In this document: positions 53,777 to 62,601 of the stretch, piece by piece | Layout: each line of letters opens with the position of its first letter | How positions within the stretch are numbered: position 1 is the first letter of the stretch | DNA from: Amniculibacterium aquaticum | GTDB lineage: Bacteria > Bacteroidota > Bacteroidia > Flavobacteriales > Weeksellaceae | Direction of reading: 5' to 3' | Length of the DNA: 64,000 nt | NCBI RefSeq assembly: GCF_003852705.1 | Contig: NZ_REFA01000008.1 | Location: forward strand, 1-64,000 | The notes under the pieces: generated by a model | What the model was told of the DNA's origin: nothing | Databases searched by the model: none | Seen by the model: only the letters and a program-made list of their open reading frames with translations | Program-made: the position numbers and the translations under genes

Positions 53777-54316
53777 TTAAAATCCGGTTACCACTTTTGT
53801 GAAACGGATTACTTTTCCGTGAAGGGTGTATCCCACTTCGATTACATCTACAATTTTTCCTTTCAATTCTTCCTGTGGAGCAGGGATTTGGGTAATGGCT
53901 TCATGGAAATCCACATCAAAAATGTCACCTGCTTTAACTTCTATGGTTTGAAGCCCTTTTTCCACCAATTTTCCTTTGAATTTTTGGTAAATTAATTCCA
54001 CTCCTTTCAGGTCGGCCTCGTTGCCGTTTTTAGCAATTTCTTTTAAAGCTCTTTCAAAATCGTCCAAAACAGCCAACATGGTGACCATCATATCTTGATT
54101 GGCAAATTGAAAGAAATCGTTTTTCTCTTTTGCTGTTCTTTTTTTATAATTTTCAAATTCGGCAAAAAGACGGATGTAGCGATCTTTTTCTGCTGACAAA
54201 AGTTCCTCTGCTGTCGGTGCAGCTTCGGTTTTTTCTGTCGTTTCGGTATCGGTTTGTGCCGTATTTTCTTCTTGCAATTCTAGGTTTTCTTCGTGTATAT
54301 CTTTGTTTTCGGACAT
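53777..54316 (-). CDS. grpE: Nucleotide exchange factor GrpE
   Basis: 179 residues. A long acidic N-terminal tail and coiled-coil, then RLFAEFENYKKRTAKEK, MLAVLDDFERAL and the C-terminal FDVDFHEAITQIPAP ... VGYTLHGKVIRFTKVVTG. Releases ADP from DnaK. First gene of the pair with dnaJ. Confidence 0.95.
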   Translation of the reverse strand: MSENKDIHEENLELQEENTAQTDTETTEKTEAAPTAEELLSAEKDRYIRLFAEFENYKKRTAKEKNDFFQFANQDMMVTMLAVLDDFERALKEIAKNGNEADLKGVELIYQKFKGKLVEKGLQTIEVKAGDIFDVDFHEAITQIPAPQEELKGKIVDVIEVGYTLHGKVIRFTKVVTGF

Positions 54317-54387
54317 AATCTTGATTTTATTTTTTACTGTAAGTCAAATTTTTTGCCAAAGATTGTATTCGGACAAAAGGTCAGTTT

Positions 54388-55389
54388 TTAGTTTAAATGA
54401 AAATGATGAGGGAAGGCTTCTTCCGGTTTTTTCTTTAATACATTGAGAAGTATCCACGATTTTAAAAATCCATATCCGTAGGAAAATAATTGTATGTAAG
54501 ATGCCATAATCGCCAACAATCCAATGCTGATGTTTTTAGTTTTTACCGTAGCATGGATCAGGATCAGGAAGGTGTACAGACCGTACATGGATAGTATGAA
54601 TCCTTGGTGCAGGGTATAATATTCTATAAAAGATCCCACATAGCCCAATAAAAATAGGGTAGGAAAGGCAAATGAAATCTTAACATATTGGGGGTGTCTT
54701 TGGTTGAGGATGGGTCTTGCACATCCAAATTGATACACCTGTTTGGAGAATTTTCCAAAATCGACCCTGCGTTTGTGGTACACCGCGATATCATCAAAAA
54801 ATGCCGTGGTGTAGCCTTTTTCCCACAGCGTCATGGAAAGATCCGGATCTTCGCCAATTCTTAAATTGCTAAATCCTCCAACCTCTAAAAAAGTAGTTTT
54901 CCTAACGCCCATGTTAAAACTTCTGGGTTGAAATTTGGACATTGACTTTTTACTGCCTCTAATACCACCGGTGGTAAAAATGGAAGTCATGGAATAGGAA
55001 ATTGCTTTTTGTATCAGGTTGAATCCGTGATGTGCTTTGTCTGCACCGCCAAAGGCATCGCAAGTGTTTTTCTCTAAATTTTTCTTGATGTTCTCCACAT
55101 AATCCTTTTCCACAATCACATCCGAATCCACAAAAACCAGCCATTCGTTGCTCGCTCTTTCAGCTCCGTAATTTCTGGATAATCCCGGCCCAGAGTTTGA
55201 TTTTTTAAAATAGCGGATGTCCAAAATTTCTTTAAAACCATCAACGGTTGGCTGTAAATTGATCAAAGAACCGTCATCAACAATAACAATTTCAAACGCC
55301 TTATCCGTTTGGAAAGATAGGGACTGCAACAACTCGAAAAGCTCGTCTTTGCGGTTGTAGATGGCAATGATGATGGAAAGTGTGGGCAT
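54388..55389 (-). CDS. Family 2 glycosyltransferase
   Basis: 333 residues. GT-A domain with IIAIYNRKDELFELL, VDDGSL, GPGLSRNYGAERASNEWLVFVDSDV (DxD) and GEDPDLSMTLWEKGY. Two hydrophobic segments near the C-terminus (FAFPTLFLLGYVGSFIEYY and YGLYTFLILIHATV) suggest membrane association. It likely extends a surface glycan; acceptor unknown. Confidence 0.85.
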   Translation of the reverse strand: MPTLSIIIAIYNRKDELFELLQSLSFQTDKAFEIVIVDDGSLINLQPTVDGFKEILDIRYFKKSNSGPGLSRNYGAERASNEWLVFVDSDVIVEKDYVENIKKNLEKNTCDAFGGADKAHHGFNLIQKAISYSMTSIFTTGGIRGSKKSMSKFQPRSFNMGVRKTTFLEVGGFSNLRIGEDPDLSMTLWEKGYTTAFFDDIAVYHKRRVDFGKFSKQVYQFGCARPILNQRHPQYVKISFAFPTLFLLGYVGSFIEYYTLHQGFILSMYGLYTFLILIHATVKTKNISIGLLAIMASYIQLFSYGYGFLKSWILLNVLKKKPEEAFPHHFHLN

Positions 55390-55426
55390 TCTCTAGTATT
55401 GAAAGAAAAGTTGGGTAGGTTAAAAA

Positions 55427-56584
55427 TTAATCGTTGTCGTGTTTTTTCTTTGTTCCTTCGTACATTTCGTATTGTAGGAAACGGGTTTCTAACTTCCCGT
55501 TGAATAATTTTACCTTTCTGGAAGGTCGTAGTCCAATTTTTTTTACCGCTTCCAAATCCGAAGAGATGAGCCATGCCAAAGTGTTGGGGTAGCTTTGCTT
55601 GAAGGTATCTCCAATTTTTTTGTAGAAATCTTCTTGGTTGATGGCGATTCTCTCGTCGTACGGAGGGTTGAAAACCATCAGTAGAGGGAAAAGATCTTTT
55701 TTACTGTCGAAAAAGTTTTGTTTTCTTACCTCGATGAGGTCTTCCATTTCTGCTGCTTCAATATTGATTCTGGAGTAGGCCAGCATTTTAAGGTCGATAT
55801 CGTATCCAACAATTTTTCCGGTAAATTCTTTCACGCGATTCAGACGGAACTCTTTTATTTTTTTGAATAAATCTTCGTCATAATTTTTCCAATTTTGGAA
55901 AGCAAATCGTTTTCTGAAAGTTTGTGCCGGAAGATCCATAGCGATCATCGCCGCTTCGATCAAAAGCGTGCCACTACCACACATAGGATCCAGGAAATTT
56001 CCCTTTCCGTCCCAACCTGCAATTTGCAACATCCCCGAAGCCAAAACTTCGTTTAGTGGGGCTTGTCCTTGCTCTCTTCTGTAGCCTCTCTTGAAAAGCG
56101 GCTCGCCTGAAGAATCCAAAGAGATGGTCACAAAATCTCTATCGATGTGGAGGTGGAATTTGATGTCTGGATTTTTTGCATCTACAGAAGGTCTTTTTCC
56201 AAATTTGTCCTTAAAATAATCCACAATAGCGTCTTTCATTTTCAGAGCCATAAATTGTGAATGGGTGAATTTTTCTGAATGTACCGTTGCGTCAATAGCA
56301 AAAGTCTGCCCAATGGACATAAAAGTTGACCAATTGGTTCGGTATATTTTTTCGTAGAATTTTTGCTCGTTAAAGGCTTTGAATTCTAAAATTGGAACTA
56401 AAATTTTAACGGCTGTTCTGGCAGAGTAGTTGATCTTGTATAGGAAACCCAAATCGCCCACGCAATTTACCGCACGATTTTTAATTTCTACATTTCTACC
56501 TCCCAATTTCTTTATTTCTTCGGCCAAAATAGGCTCCAATCCAAAGAAAGTCTTTATTTGTATTTGTAAATTTTCAGTATCCAT
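55427..56584 (-). CDS. THUMP-domain RNA methyltransferase (YpsC/RlmL-N-like)
   Basis: 385 residues from ATG 56584; the longer frame to 56719 runs across the promoter box. THUMP domain about 1-160 (KTFFGLEPILAEEIKKLGGRN ...), then a Rossmann methyltransferase with FLDPMCGSGTLLIEAA, VGYDIDLKMLAYSRINIEAA and the NPPY motif in VFNPPYDER, typical of amino-group base methylation. Likely makes m2G in 23S rRNA. Confidence 0.9.
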   Translation of the reverse strand: MDTENLQIQIKTFFGLEPILAEEIKKLGGRNVEIKNRAVNCVGDLGFLYKINYSARTAVKILVPILEFKAFNEQKFYEKIYRTNWSTFMSIGQTFAIDATVHSEKFTHSQFMALKMKDAIVDYFKDKFGKRPSVDAKNPDIKFHLHIDRDFVTISLDSSGEPLFKRGYRREQGQAPLNEVLASGMLQIAGWDGKGNFLDPMCGSGTLLIEAAMIAMDLPAQTFRKRFAFQNWKNYDEDLFKKIKEFRLNRVKEFTGKIVGYDIDLKMLAYSRINIEAAEMEDLIEVRKQNFFDSKKDLFPLLMVFNPPYDERIAINQEDFYKKIGDTFKQSYPNTLAWLISSDLEAVKKIGLRPSRKVKLFNGKLETRFLQYEMYEGTKKKHDND

Positions 56585-56590
56585 AGTTTG

Positions 56591-56598
56591 CAAAGGTA
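56591..56598 (-). promoter_or_regulatory. -7 box for the THUMP methyltransferase
   Basis: TACCTTTG on the minus strand, 6 nt before ATG 56584. Confidence 0.55.
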
Positions 56599-56653
56599 AG
56601 GACTTTGTAGAATAATTAACGGTAGATAAGGATAGTTTTCCATCAATTTTGGT

Positions 56654-56661
56654 TATTTTTG
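56654..56661 (+). promoter_or_regulatory. -7 box for the class I methyltransferase
   Basis: TATTTTTG, 4 nt before ATG 56666. Divergent to the box at 56591. Confidence 0.6.
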
Positions 56662-56665
56662 CACT

Positions 56666-57409
56666 ATGGCATGGTTCAAAGATTGGTTTAATACCGAATA
56701 TTATCATATTCTTTATCAAGATAGAGATTTTACAGAAGCAGAAATTTTCATCAGAAAACTTTCAGAATATAACGCATTACCAGAAAAAGCCAAGATTATA
56801 GATTTGGCTTGTGGCAAGGGTAGGCATTCCTATTTCCTGCATCAGTTGGGGTACGAAGTTTTGGGGGTAGATCTTTCCGAAGAAAGTATTGCTTTTGCAA
56901 CGAAAGAATTTTCGCAAAATCATTTGGAATTTAAAGTCCACGACATGCGTACCGAACTCTATCCTTCGGTTGCACCATCAAAGGTGCACGCGGTGTACAA
57001 TCTCTTCACCAGTTTCGGATATTTTGATGATGAAAACGACGACAAAAAAGTGTTTGCATCCGTAAAAAATGCTTTGTGTGACAACGGTGTTTTTGTACTG
57101 GATTTCCTGAACGAAAAATGGGTTAGAAATACATTAGTCCCCGAAACCACCATCAGCAAAGGTGGGATCGATTTCCACATCAAAAAAAGAATACACGATG
57201 GACATGTCATCAAAGATATTATTTTTACTGACCAAGGCGAAGATTTTCATTTTTTTGAAAAAGTAAAATTGCATACCTTGGAGCAAATCGAAAAGTATGC
57301 TCAGGAATTTGGATTTGTCCGCAAAAAAGTTTGGGGCGATTATCACTTGTCCGATTTCGATTTAGAAACCTCACCAAGAGCCATTAATCTCTTTGTCAAA
57401 GAAAACTGA
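56666..57409 (+). CDS. Class I SAM-dependent methyltransferase
   Basis: 247 residues. AKIIDLACGKGRHSYFLHQLG (motif I), VLGVDLSEESIAFA, VHAVYNLFTSFGYF and GVFVLDFLNEKWV. Small-molecule type fold with a beta-rich C-terminal insertion. Substrate unknown. The ZIP gene follows after 11 nt. Confidence 0.85.
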   Translation: MAWFKDWFNTEYYHILYQDRDFTEAEIFIRKLSEYNALPEKAKIIDLACGKGRHSYFLHQLGYEVLGVDLSEESIAFATKEFSQNHLEFKVHDMRTELYPSVAPSKVHAVYNLFTSFGYFDDENDDKKVFASVKNALCDNGVFVLDFLNEKWVRNTLVPETTISKGGIDFHIKKRIHDGHVIKDIIFTDQGEDFHFFEKVKLHTLEQIEKYAQEFGFVRKKVWGDYHLSDFDLETSPRAINLFVKEN

Positions 57410-57420
57410 GACCCTATACT

Positions 57421-58119
57421 TTGTTTATGATTATACTACTTCTGATTTTGAGTGTCGTTTTGGGCGTTGTTTTGGGTAAATATTTTGGTTCCAAAGATCA
57501 ATTTGCCAAATCCTTGTTGGTGGTTAGCGCAGGATTTCTGATCACGATATGCCTCAACGAGGTTTTCCCAACGGTTTATCATTCGGACAATCATCAGATT
57601 GGTGTTTTTGTAATTGCCGGAGTTTTGTTGCAAATGCTTTTGGAAAATCTTACCAAAGGATTCGAGCACGGACATTTCCATCAACACGAAGAAGAGCAAA
57701 ATATTTTACCCATCGCTTTGATGGTTGGGATGTTCATCCATGCTTTTATTGAAGGGATTCCGTTGGCCAATATCAATAATTACGATTCGCCATACCTCAT
57801 GGGGATTTTGGTGCACAACCTGCCCATTTCTTTTGTGTTGGGAGCGTTCTTATTCAAAAAAAGTAAAGTCAATTTTCCACGAATACTGATCGTAGTGCTC
57901 TTCGCTATTTCATCACCTTTGGGTATGGTTTTAGGGAAATATTTCGATCCCAATCTCGAGCCGTACTTTTTGGCCATCGTAGGTGGGATTTTTCTGCACA
58001 TCTCATCGGTCATCATTTTTGAAAGCAACAAAAACCACAAAATGGATTGGCAAAAAATCCTCTTGGTGATGTTGGGGATTGCTTTTGCACTTAGTGGACA
58101 TCTTTTTCACTCACATTAA
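57421..58119 (+). CDS. ZIP family metal transporter
   Basis: 232 residues from TTG 57421 or ATG 57427, seven to eight membrane helices. The His-rich cytosolic loop FEHGHFHQHEEEQ, then GMFIHAFIEGIPL and LVHNLPISFVLGAF with the paired metal-binding His, Glu and Asn residues. Imports zinc or another divalent metal. Ends 2 nt before the T-run that borders the first Flavo-1-like RNA. Confidence 0.9.
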   Translation: MFMIILLLILSVVLGVVLGKYFGSKDQFAKSLLVVSAGFLITICLNEVFPTVYHSDNHQIGVFVIAGVLLQMLLENLTKGFEHGHFHQHEEEQNILPIALMVGMFIHAFIEGIPLANINNYDSPYLMGILVHNLPISFVLGAFLFKKSKVNFPRILIVVLFAISSPLGMVLGKYFDPNLEPYFLAIVGGIFLHISSVIIFESNKNHKMDWQKILLVMLGIAFALSGHLFHSH

Positions 58120-58120
58120 T

Positions 58121-58249
58121 TTTTTTTTAGGAGCAGAAAGGGTGTAACCCTCTTCAATACTCGTCCGGCTGTCCGTTATTACTCCTCGCCAGTTTCTGTC
58201 GCTGCGCTCCATAACCTTGCTGTGGGGTAGCCACTTCCATCCGGGCTAC
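58121..58249 (-). ncRNA. Flavo-1-like RNA, minus-strand copy
   Basis: On the minus strand it begins TAGCCCGGATGGAAGTGG and later has GGACAGCCGGAC, the same order of blocks as the copy at 58333, and ends in the shared GCTCCT plus A-run (RC of 58121-58134). A GC-rich arm fills the middle. I believe this is the Bacteroidota Flavo-1 motif, based on recall of the 5' block and the tail. Function unknown. Confidence 0.5.
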
Positions 58250-58332
58250 GATTTCGGTGCGTAACCGTACAGTAAGTTTTTTTTTTTTCAATGTCACGAT
58301 ACAAATTTTCAAAAAAGGTGGAGGCGTGGTCT
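58250..58332. other. Spacer between divergent RNA elements
   Basis: Contains a 13-base T-run and no reading frame. Promoters for both flanking RNAs would have to lie here, but I see no exact TAnnTTTG box. Confidence 0.4.
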
Positions 58333-58450
58333 TAGTCCCGATGGAAACGGCATCCTTTTGTAAGCCTGGGGTGTAGCTTTGCACAAAAGATACAGTGGAC
58401 AGCGGGTCTGGTGGTGAAAAAAAACGAACCGTTGAAGCTCCTAAAAAAAA
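58333..58450 (+). ncRNA. Flavo-1-like RNA, plus-strand copy
   Basis: TAGTCCCGATGGAAACGG then CATCCTTTTGT pairing with ACAAAAGATACAG across a short GC-rich loop, then GGACAGCGGG closing the outer stem (CCCG/CGGG), and a tail GCTCCTAAAAAAAA. The arrangement matches the flavobacterial structured RNA that I believe is Flavo-1. A 100-codon open frame on the opposite strand is spurious. Confidence 0.6.
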
Positions 58451-58471
58451 GGCCACCCGAAAAGGATAGCC
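58443..58471 (-). terminator. Terminator of the FadL-type gene
   Basis: GGCTATCC / GGGTGGCC stem (two wobbles) with a 5-base loop, followed on the minus strand by eight T. The T-run is the complement of the A-tail of the plus-strand RNA. Confidence 0.85.
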
Positions 58472-58495
58472 GTATGAAATTTTTCATCGATGAGG

Positions 58496-59887
58496 TTAGA
58501 ATTTCCAACCCAAAGTGATGGAATAGTTGTTAAGATTTCTTTTTACATTAGAAACTAGAGATCCGTCGTACTCGACAATGTATTTGTTGGAGAAGTACCC
58601 GGCGTTGTATGCCGCATCGCCTTTTAAGAAAGGATTTTTATACTCTGAGCTCACATTTTGATACGCAAAATCTAAAAATACAGATCCAAAGTCATAACCC
58701 AAACCTAGTCCCAAAGTATTTCTCTCGCCCAATAGGAAATTGCTGTAAGATGCGTCTTTTAGGTTGCCGTTCACAGTCAGTTCGGTTAAGTTTACGGTTT
58801 TTGTAGGGTTTGATTCGTAACCGTAACCGCCTCTTAATCTAAAGTTTTTAATACGATATTCCGCTCCAATTTTTATTTCGGAAGTGGTTTGAGAATATTC
58901 TTTATAGAAGTTGTTCAGTTCCGTTTCTGCACCGCCATAGACTTTGTATTTTGGTTTTCCCAAGCCAACCGTGTAGTCCACATTTACTGCAAGATTTTTG
59001 GTAGGAACCATGGCTGCACTCAGTGTTGCCTTCATCGGAGTGGTCAGTTTTCGGTCTTCTGCAGCCGTTCCGTCGTTGGGCGAGCTGTAATAATTGTACA
59101 CCCTTTCCATAGTCCACCAAGTAGGTGTTTCTAGGGCTGCTCCCAAACGAAATTCTTGAGAGATTTTTCCAATAATACCAACATTGGCAGAAAAACCGGA
59201 TGAGGTTTCGGAATAAGGCGTGTCTTGTTTTTCGTAGTAATCTATTTTTTTGTCAACGGCCGAATAGAAAGCTGCCGAGTCGTACTGGTCGATTTGTGCA
59301 CCATGGAAATTTAATCCCCCACCAATATAGATTTGGTTGTCGTAATTAGCACCTATGGCGATGTTCATTTTACTGACATTTCCGTATCGGTTAAAGGCAT
59401 GTCCAGCGTAGGTGAGTACATCTGCTGTTGCCGGAATGCTGTAGGTCAAGTTGTTATTTCCTGGAGTTTCAACATAATCTTCGATGGATTTTGAAGAGTA
59501 GTTCACTCCGATATTTACAAATTTCCAAGGGGTTTCTGTGAGCAGTTGGAAAGAGGCGATCCCGCCGATATTTCCCAAATCTGTTTTGTTGAAACTGTAT
59601 TCTTTAGAAGCACCCGCAAGTGTACTTTTGTTGTTGATGTTGTTGATGGCCAAAGTACCAGAAATACTGCTGGATATGGCGACCCCAACACCTGCAGGGT
59701 TGGTGACAGCTGCAGAAGCATCGCCTCCCAAAGCTCCCATGGATCCTGACATGGCATTGTATTTAGCAGTTCCCTGTAGTCCGCCACCGCTGTACACATC
59801 CATGGTGTTTCTAAGTACTGTTACATTTTGAGCCTGAGCAAAAAAGAAAGCCGAGATGCTCAATATAGAAATTGATTTTTTTAACAT
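58496..59887 (-). CDS. OmpP1/FadL/TodX-family outer membrane transporter
   Basis: 463 residues. Signal peptide ending FFFAQAQ. The N-terminal block TAKYNAMSGSMGALGGDASAAVTNPAGVGV matches the FadL hatch region; the rest is a long beta barrel ending in an aromatic strand (ITLGWKF). Takes hydrophobic compounds across the outer membrane. It lies 26 nt after the lipoprotein gene on the same strand, so the two form an operon. Confidence 0.9.
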   Translation of the reverse strand: MLKKSISILSISAFFFAQAQNVTVLRNTMDVYSGGGLQGTAKYNAMSGSMGALGGDASAAVTNPAGVGVAISSSISGTLAINNINNKSTLAGASKEYSFNKTDLGNIGGIASFQLLTETPWKFVNIGVNYSSKSIEDYVETPGNNNLTYSIPATADVLTYAGHAFNRYGNVSKMNIAIGANYDNQIYIGGGLNFHGAQIDQYDSAAFYSAVDKKIDYYEKQDTPYSETSSGFSANVGIIGKISQEFRLGAALETPTWWTMERVYNYYSSPNDGTAAEDRKLTTPMKATLSAAMVPTKNLAVNVDYTVGLGKPKYKVYGGAETELNNFYKEYSQTTSEIKIGAEYRIKNFRLRGGYGYESNPTKTVNLTELTVNGNLKDASYSNFLLGERNTLGLGLGYDFGSVFLDFAYQNVSSEYKNPFLKGDAAYNAGYFSNKYIVEYDGSLVSNVKRNLNNYSITLGWKF

Positions 59888-59913
59888 TTCAATTGTATAG
59901 TTTAATTCTTGTA

Positions 59914-60906
59914 TTATCTAAAGCCACCGGATCTTTGACCTCCACCTCCTGAAGAGCCTCCAAAACCACCTCCGGAGCGGAAGCCACCTCCGTTGGACCC
60001 ACCTCCGAATCCGCTGGAGTTAGAAGACGGTCTGAAACCGCTATCGTTTCGGAATCCTCCATTGTTTCTAGGGCTTTCGTATTGTGGGGTTGTATTTCTA
60101 GGTCTTGGGATGTTCGGAACATTTTGTTGCGTGTTCGATTGTCCACGGTATCTAGGGAAAGTGTTTTGCTGACCTTGATTTCCGGGTCTGTTGAATCCAG
60201 AGTTGTTTTGATTGGTGTTTCCAAATCCACGATCTCTAAATCCAGAGTTTTGATTGCCTACTTTATTGCCAAAACTTCCTTGGTATGAGTTTCCAAAGTT
60301 TCCGCTAGAGCCACTTCTTCTGTAATCGTAAACCGGTCTGTAATATCCGTAATTGTAGTACGGGTAGTAGCCACCTCCCCAATAGTAAGGCGAGTTCCAA
60401 CCCCAATAAGGATTGTATCCGTAATACCATGGGGAATAATATCCACCATAACCCCAATAAGGGCTGTATCCGTACCAATTGTTCCAAGGAGATCCCCAAG
60501 AATAGCCAAAGCTTATACCAAAATTCCATCCGTAAGGGGAATATCCGTAATTGTAATATGGAGAAGCCCAATTGTTGTAATTAACCTCGGTACCGGTATA
60601 ATTTCCCCAATCCGAATTGGATCCTGGTGCTCCCCAATTGTAATTTTTGGAATAAATACCCTTGTCGTCCAAACGGGCAACATCGTTCTGGTTGCTGTAA
60701 TCATAATATTCGCCAACCTGATTGCCGTAATTGTCTACTGTTTCAACGGGTAAGGTATCCTTGTTAGGATCGTAATACACGCCATCGGACTCGCTGTATG
60801 CACCCATCTGTGTACCACATGATACGGCTACTAAACTTGCCGTAAGAAAGGCTAATGCTCTAAGTTGTGGTAAATTAAACCTGTTTTTATTAATATTTTT
60901 TTTCAT
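59914..60906 (-). CDS. Tyr/Gly/Asn/Trp-rich lipoprotein
   Basis: 330 residues. Signal with lipobox VSCG (Cys29). After an acidic linker the middle (about 100-200) is dominated by YY, WG and PYW motifs (SPYWGYGGYYSPWYYGYNPYW in blocks), and the C-terminus by Asn, Gly, Ser and Phe repeats (GFGGGS, NNGGFRND). No catalytic motif; low complexity. Probably an outer-membrane-tethered, self-associating or glycan-facing protein. It is followed by the FadL-type gene. Confidence 0.7.
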   Translation of the reverse strand: MKKNINKNRFNLPQLRALAFLTASLVAVSCGTQMGAYSESDGVYYDPNKDTLPVETVDNYGNQVGEYYDYSNQNDVARLDDKGIYSKNYNWGAPGSNSDWGNYTGTEVNYNNWASPYYNYGYSPYGWNFGISFGYSWGSPWNNWYGYSPYWGYGGYYSPWYYGYNPYWGWNSPYYWGGGYYPYYNYGYYRPVYDYRRSGSSGNFGNSYQGSFGNKVGNQNSGFRDRGFGNTNQNNSGFNRPGNQGQQNTFPRYRGQSNTQQNVPNIPRPRNTTPQYESPRNNGGFRNDSGFRPSSNSSGFGGGSNGGGFRSGGGFGGSSGGGGQRSGGFR

Positions 60907-60932
60907 GACATTTATTTGAAAATTAGTTTAAT

Positions 60933-60940
60933 TATCTTTG
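60933..60940 (+). promoter_or_regulatory. -7 box, candidate for proS
   Basis: TATCTTTG on the plus strand, 113 nt before proS. Longer leader than usual here, so less sure. Confidence 0.4.
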
Positions 60941-60990
60941 CACTGTTTTATACCAAAATTATACCAAATATTTAGTATAATTCGATACTC

Positions 60991-60998
60991 CAAATATA
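60991..60998 (-). promoter_or_regulatory. -7 box for the lipoprotein-FadL operon
   Basis: TATATTTG on the minus strand, 84 nt before ATG 60906. Confidence 0.5.
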
Positions 60999-61053
60999 CT
61001 TTATTATTTGGATAAAATTTAGAGTTAAAAGTTAAATTAAATCAGCACAAGAA

Positions 61054-62529
61054 ATGGCAAAATTAACTTCCAGAAGCGAAGATTATAGCAAATGGTACAA
61101 TGAACTAGTCGTAAAAGCCGATTTAGCAGAAAACTCAGGGGTAAGAGGCTGTATGGTCATCAAACCTTATGGTTTTGCTATTTGGGAAAAAATGAGAGAT
61201 CAGTTGGACAAAAGATTCAAAGAAACAGGACATCAAAATGCTTATTTCCCAATTTTTGTACCCAAAAGTTTGTTTGAAGCCGAAGAAAAAAATGCAGAAG
61301 GTTTTGCAAAAGAATGTGCTGTAGTTACTCACTATAGACTAAAGACCGATCCGAACAATCCGTCCAAATTGGTGGTAGATCCGGATGCGAAATTAGAAGA
61401 GGAATTGATCGTAAGGCCGACTTCTGAAGCCATCATTTGGAATACCTATAAAAACTGGATCCAGTCGTACCGAGATTTACCAATCCTTATTAACCAATGG
61501 GCAAATGTCGTGCGTTGGGAAATGAGAACAAGGCTTTTCCTAAGAACGGCAGAGTTTCTTTGGCAAGAAGGACATACGGCTCATGCCACCAGAGAAGAAG
61601 CCATTGTAGAAACCGAGCAAATGTTGGATGTGTATGCCGAATTTGTTGAAGGATTTATGGCGGTGCCCGTAATCAAGGGATTGAAAACACCAAGCGAAAG
61701 GTTTGCTGGTGCCGATGAAACCTATTGTATAGAAGCCATGATGCAAGATGGTAAAGCATTGCAGGCAGGAACTTCTCATTTTTTAGGACAAAATTTTGCT
61801 AAAGCTTTTGATGTGAAATTCACCAATAAAGAAGGGAAAATAGAACATGCTTGGGCGACTTCTTGGGGAGTTTCAACGCGATTGATGGGAGCTTTAATTA
61901 TGGCTCATTCCGATGATTTTGGTTTGGTACTTCCTCCGAAATTGGCTCCAATCCAAGTGGTGATCGTTCCAATATTCAAAGGAGAAGAACAGTTGCAACA
62001 GATTTCTGAAGTGGCTTTGGATCTACAACAAAAACTGAGAGCAAAAGGTATTTCTGTGAAATTTGACAACGACGATAAGAATAAACCGGGTTGGAAGTTT
62101 GCTGAATACGAACTGAAAGGTGTACCTGTAAGAATTGCTATGGGGGCTAGGGATTTGGAAAACAAAACCGTAGAAATTGCTAGGAGAGATACCTTGACTA
62201 AAGAAACGGTTTCTTTGGAAAATATCGATGTGTACATCGAAGAATTGTTGGTGAAAATTCAAGAAGAAATCTACAACAAAGCGTTGAATTTCCGTACAGA
62301 AAACATTACCAAGGTGGATACCTACGAAGAATTTAAAAAAGTTTTGGAAGAAAAAGGCGGATTTATTTCAGCACATTGGGACGGCACTGAAGAGGAAGAA
62401 GAGAAAATAAAAGAAGAAACCAAGGCAACCATCCGTTGTATTCCTTTGGACAATGAGATGGAAGAAGGCGTTTCTTTGATCTCCGGGAAACCATCCAAAC
62501 AAAGAGTTATATTCGCAAAAGCGTATTAA
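61054..62529 (+). CDS. proS: Prolyl-tRNA synthetase, archaeal/eukaryotic type
   Basis: 491 residues, no editing insertion between motifs 2 and 3, and a C-terminal zinc-like extension region, so type 3 ProRS. Class II signatures: [61 protein letters not shown] and [28 protein letters not shown]. The anticodon-binding domain follows at about 290-380. Single-gene unit. Confidence 0.96.
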   Translation: MAKLTSRSEDYSKWYNELVVKADLAENSGVRGCMVIKPYGFAIWEKMRDQLDKRFKETGHQNAYFPIFVPKSLFEAEEKNAEGFAKECAVVTHYRLKTDPNNPSKLVVDPDAKLEEELIVRPTSEAIIWNTYKNWIQSYRDLPILINQWANVVRWEMRTRLFLRTAEFLWQEGHTAHATREEAIVETEQMLDVYAEFVEGFMAVPVIKGLKTPSERFAGADETYCIEAMMQDGKALQAGTSHFLGQNFAKAFDVKFTNKEGKIEHAWATSWGVSTRLMGALIMAHSDDFGLVLPPKLAPIQVVIVPIFKGEEQLQQISEVALDLQQKLRAKGISVKFDNDDKNKPGWKFAEYELKGVPVRIAMGARDLENKTVEIARRDTLTKETVSLENIDVYIEELLVKIQEEIYNKALNFRTENITKVDTYEEFKKVLEEKGGFISAHWDGTEEEEEKIKEETKATIRCIPLDNEMEEGVSLISGKPSKQRVIFAKAY

Positions 62530-62543
62530 ATTTTATGTCAAAC

Positions 62544-62583
62544 AAAAAAATATTCCGTTTCAAATGAGACGGAATATTTTTTT
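62544..62583. terminator. Bidirectional terminator
   Basis: ATATTCCGT / ACGGAATAT stem extended through TTCA/TGAG, flanked by A-run and T-run. Serves proS and the SDR gene. Confidence 0.9.
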
Positions 62584-62601
62584 ACAATCGAAGTCTGTAT
62601 T

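Noticed and set aside
58154-58456. 100-codon open frame on the minus strand in the ZIP/FadL gap
   Set aside because: Lies across the two structured RNA elements, has no protein-like composition, and its ends do not fit either promoter or terminator.
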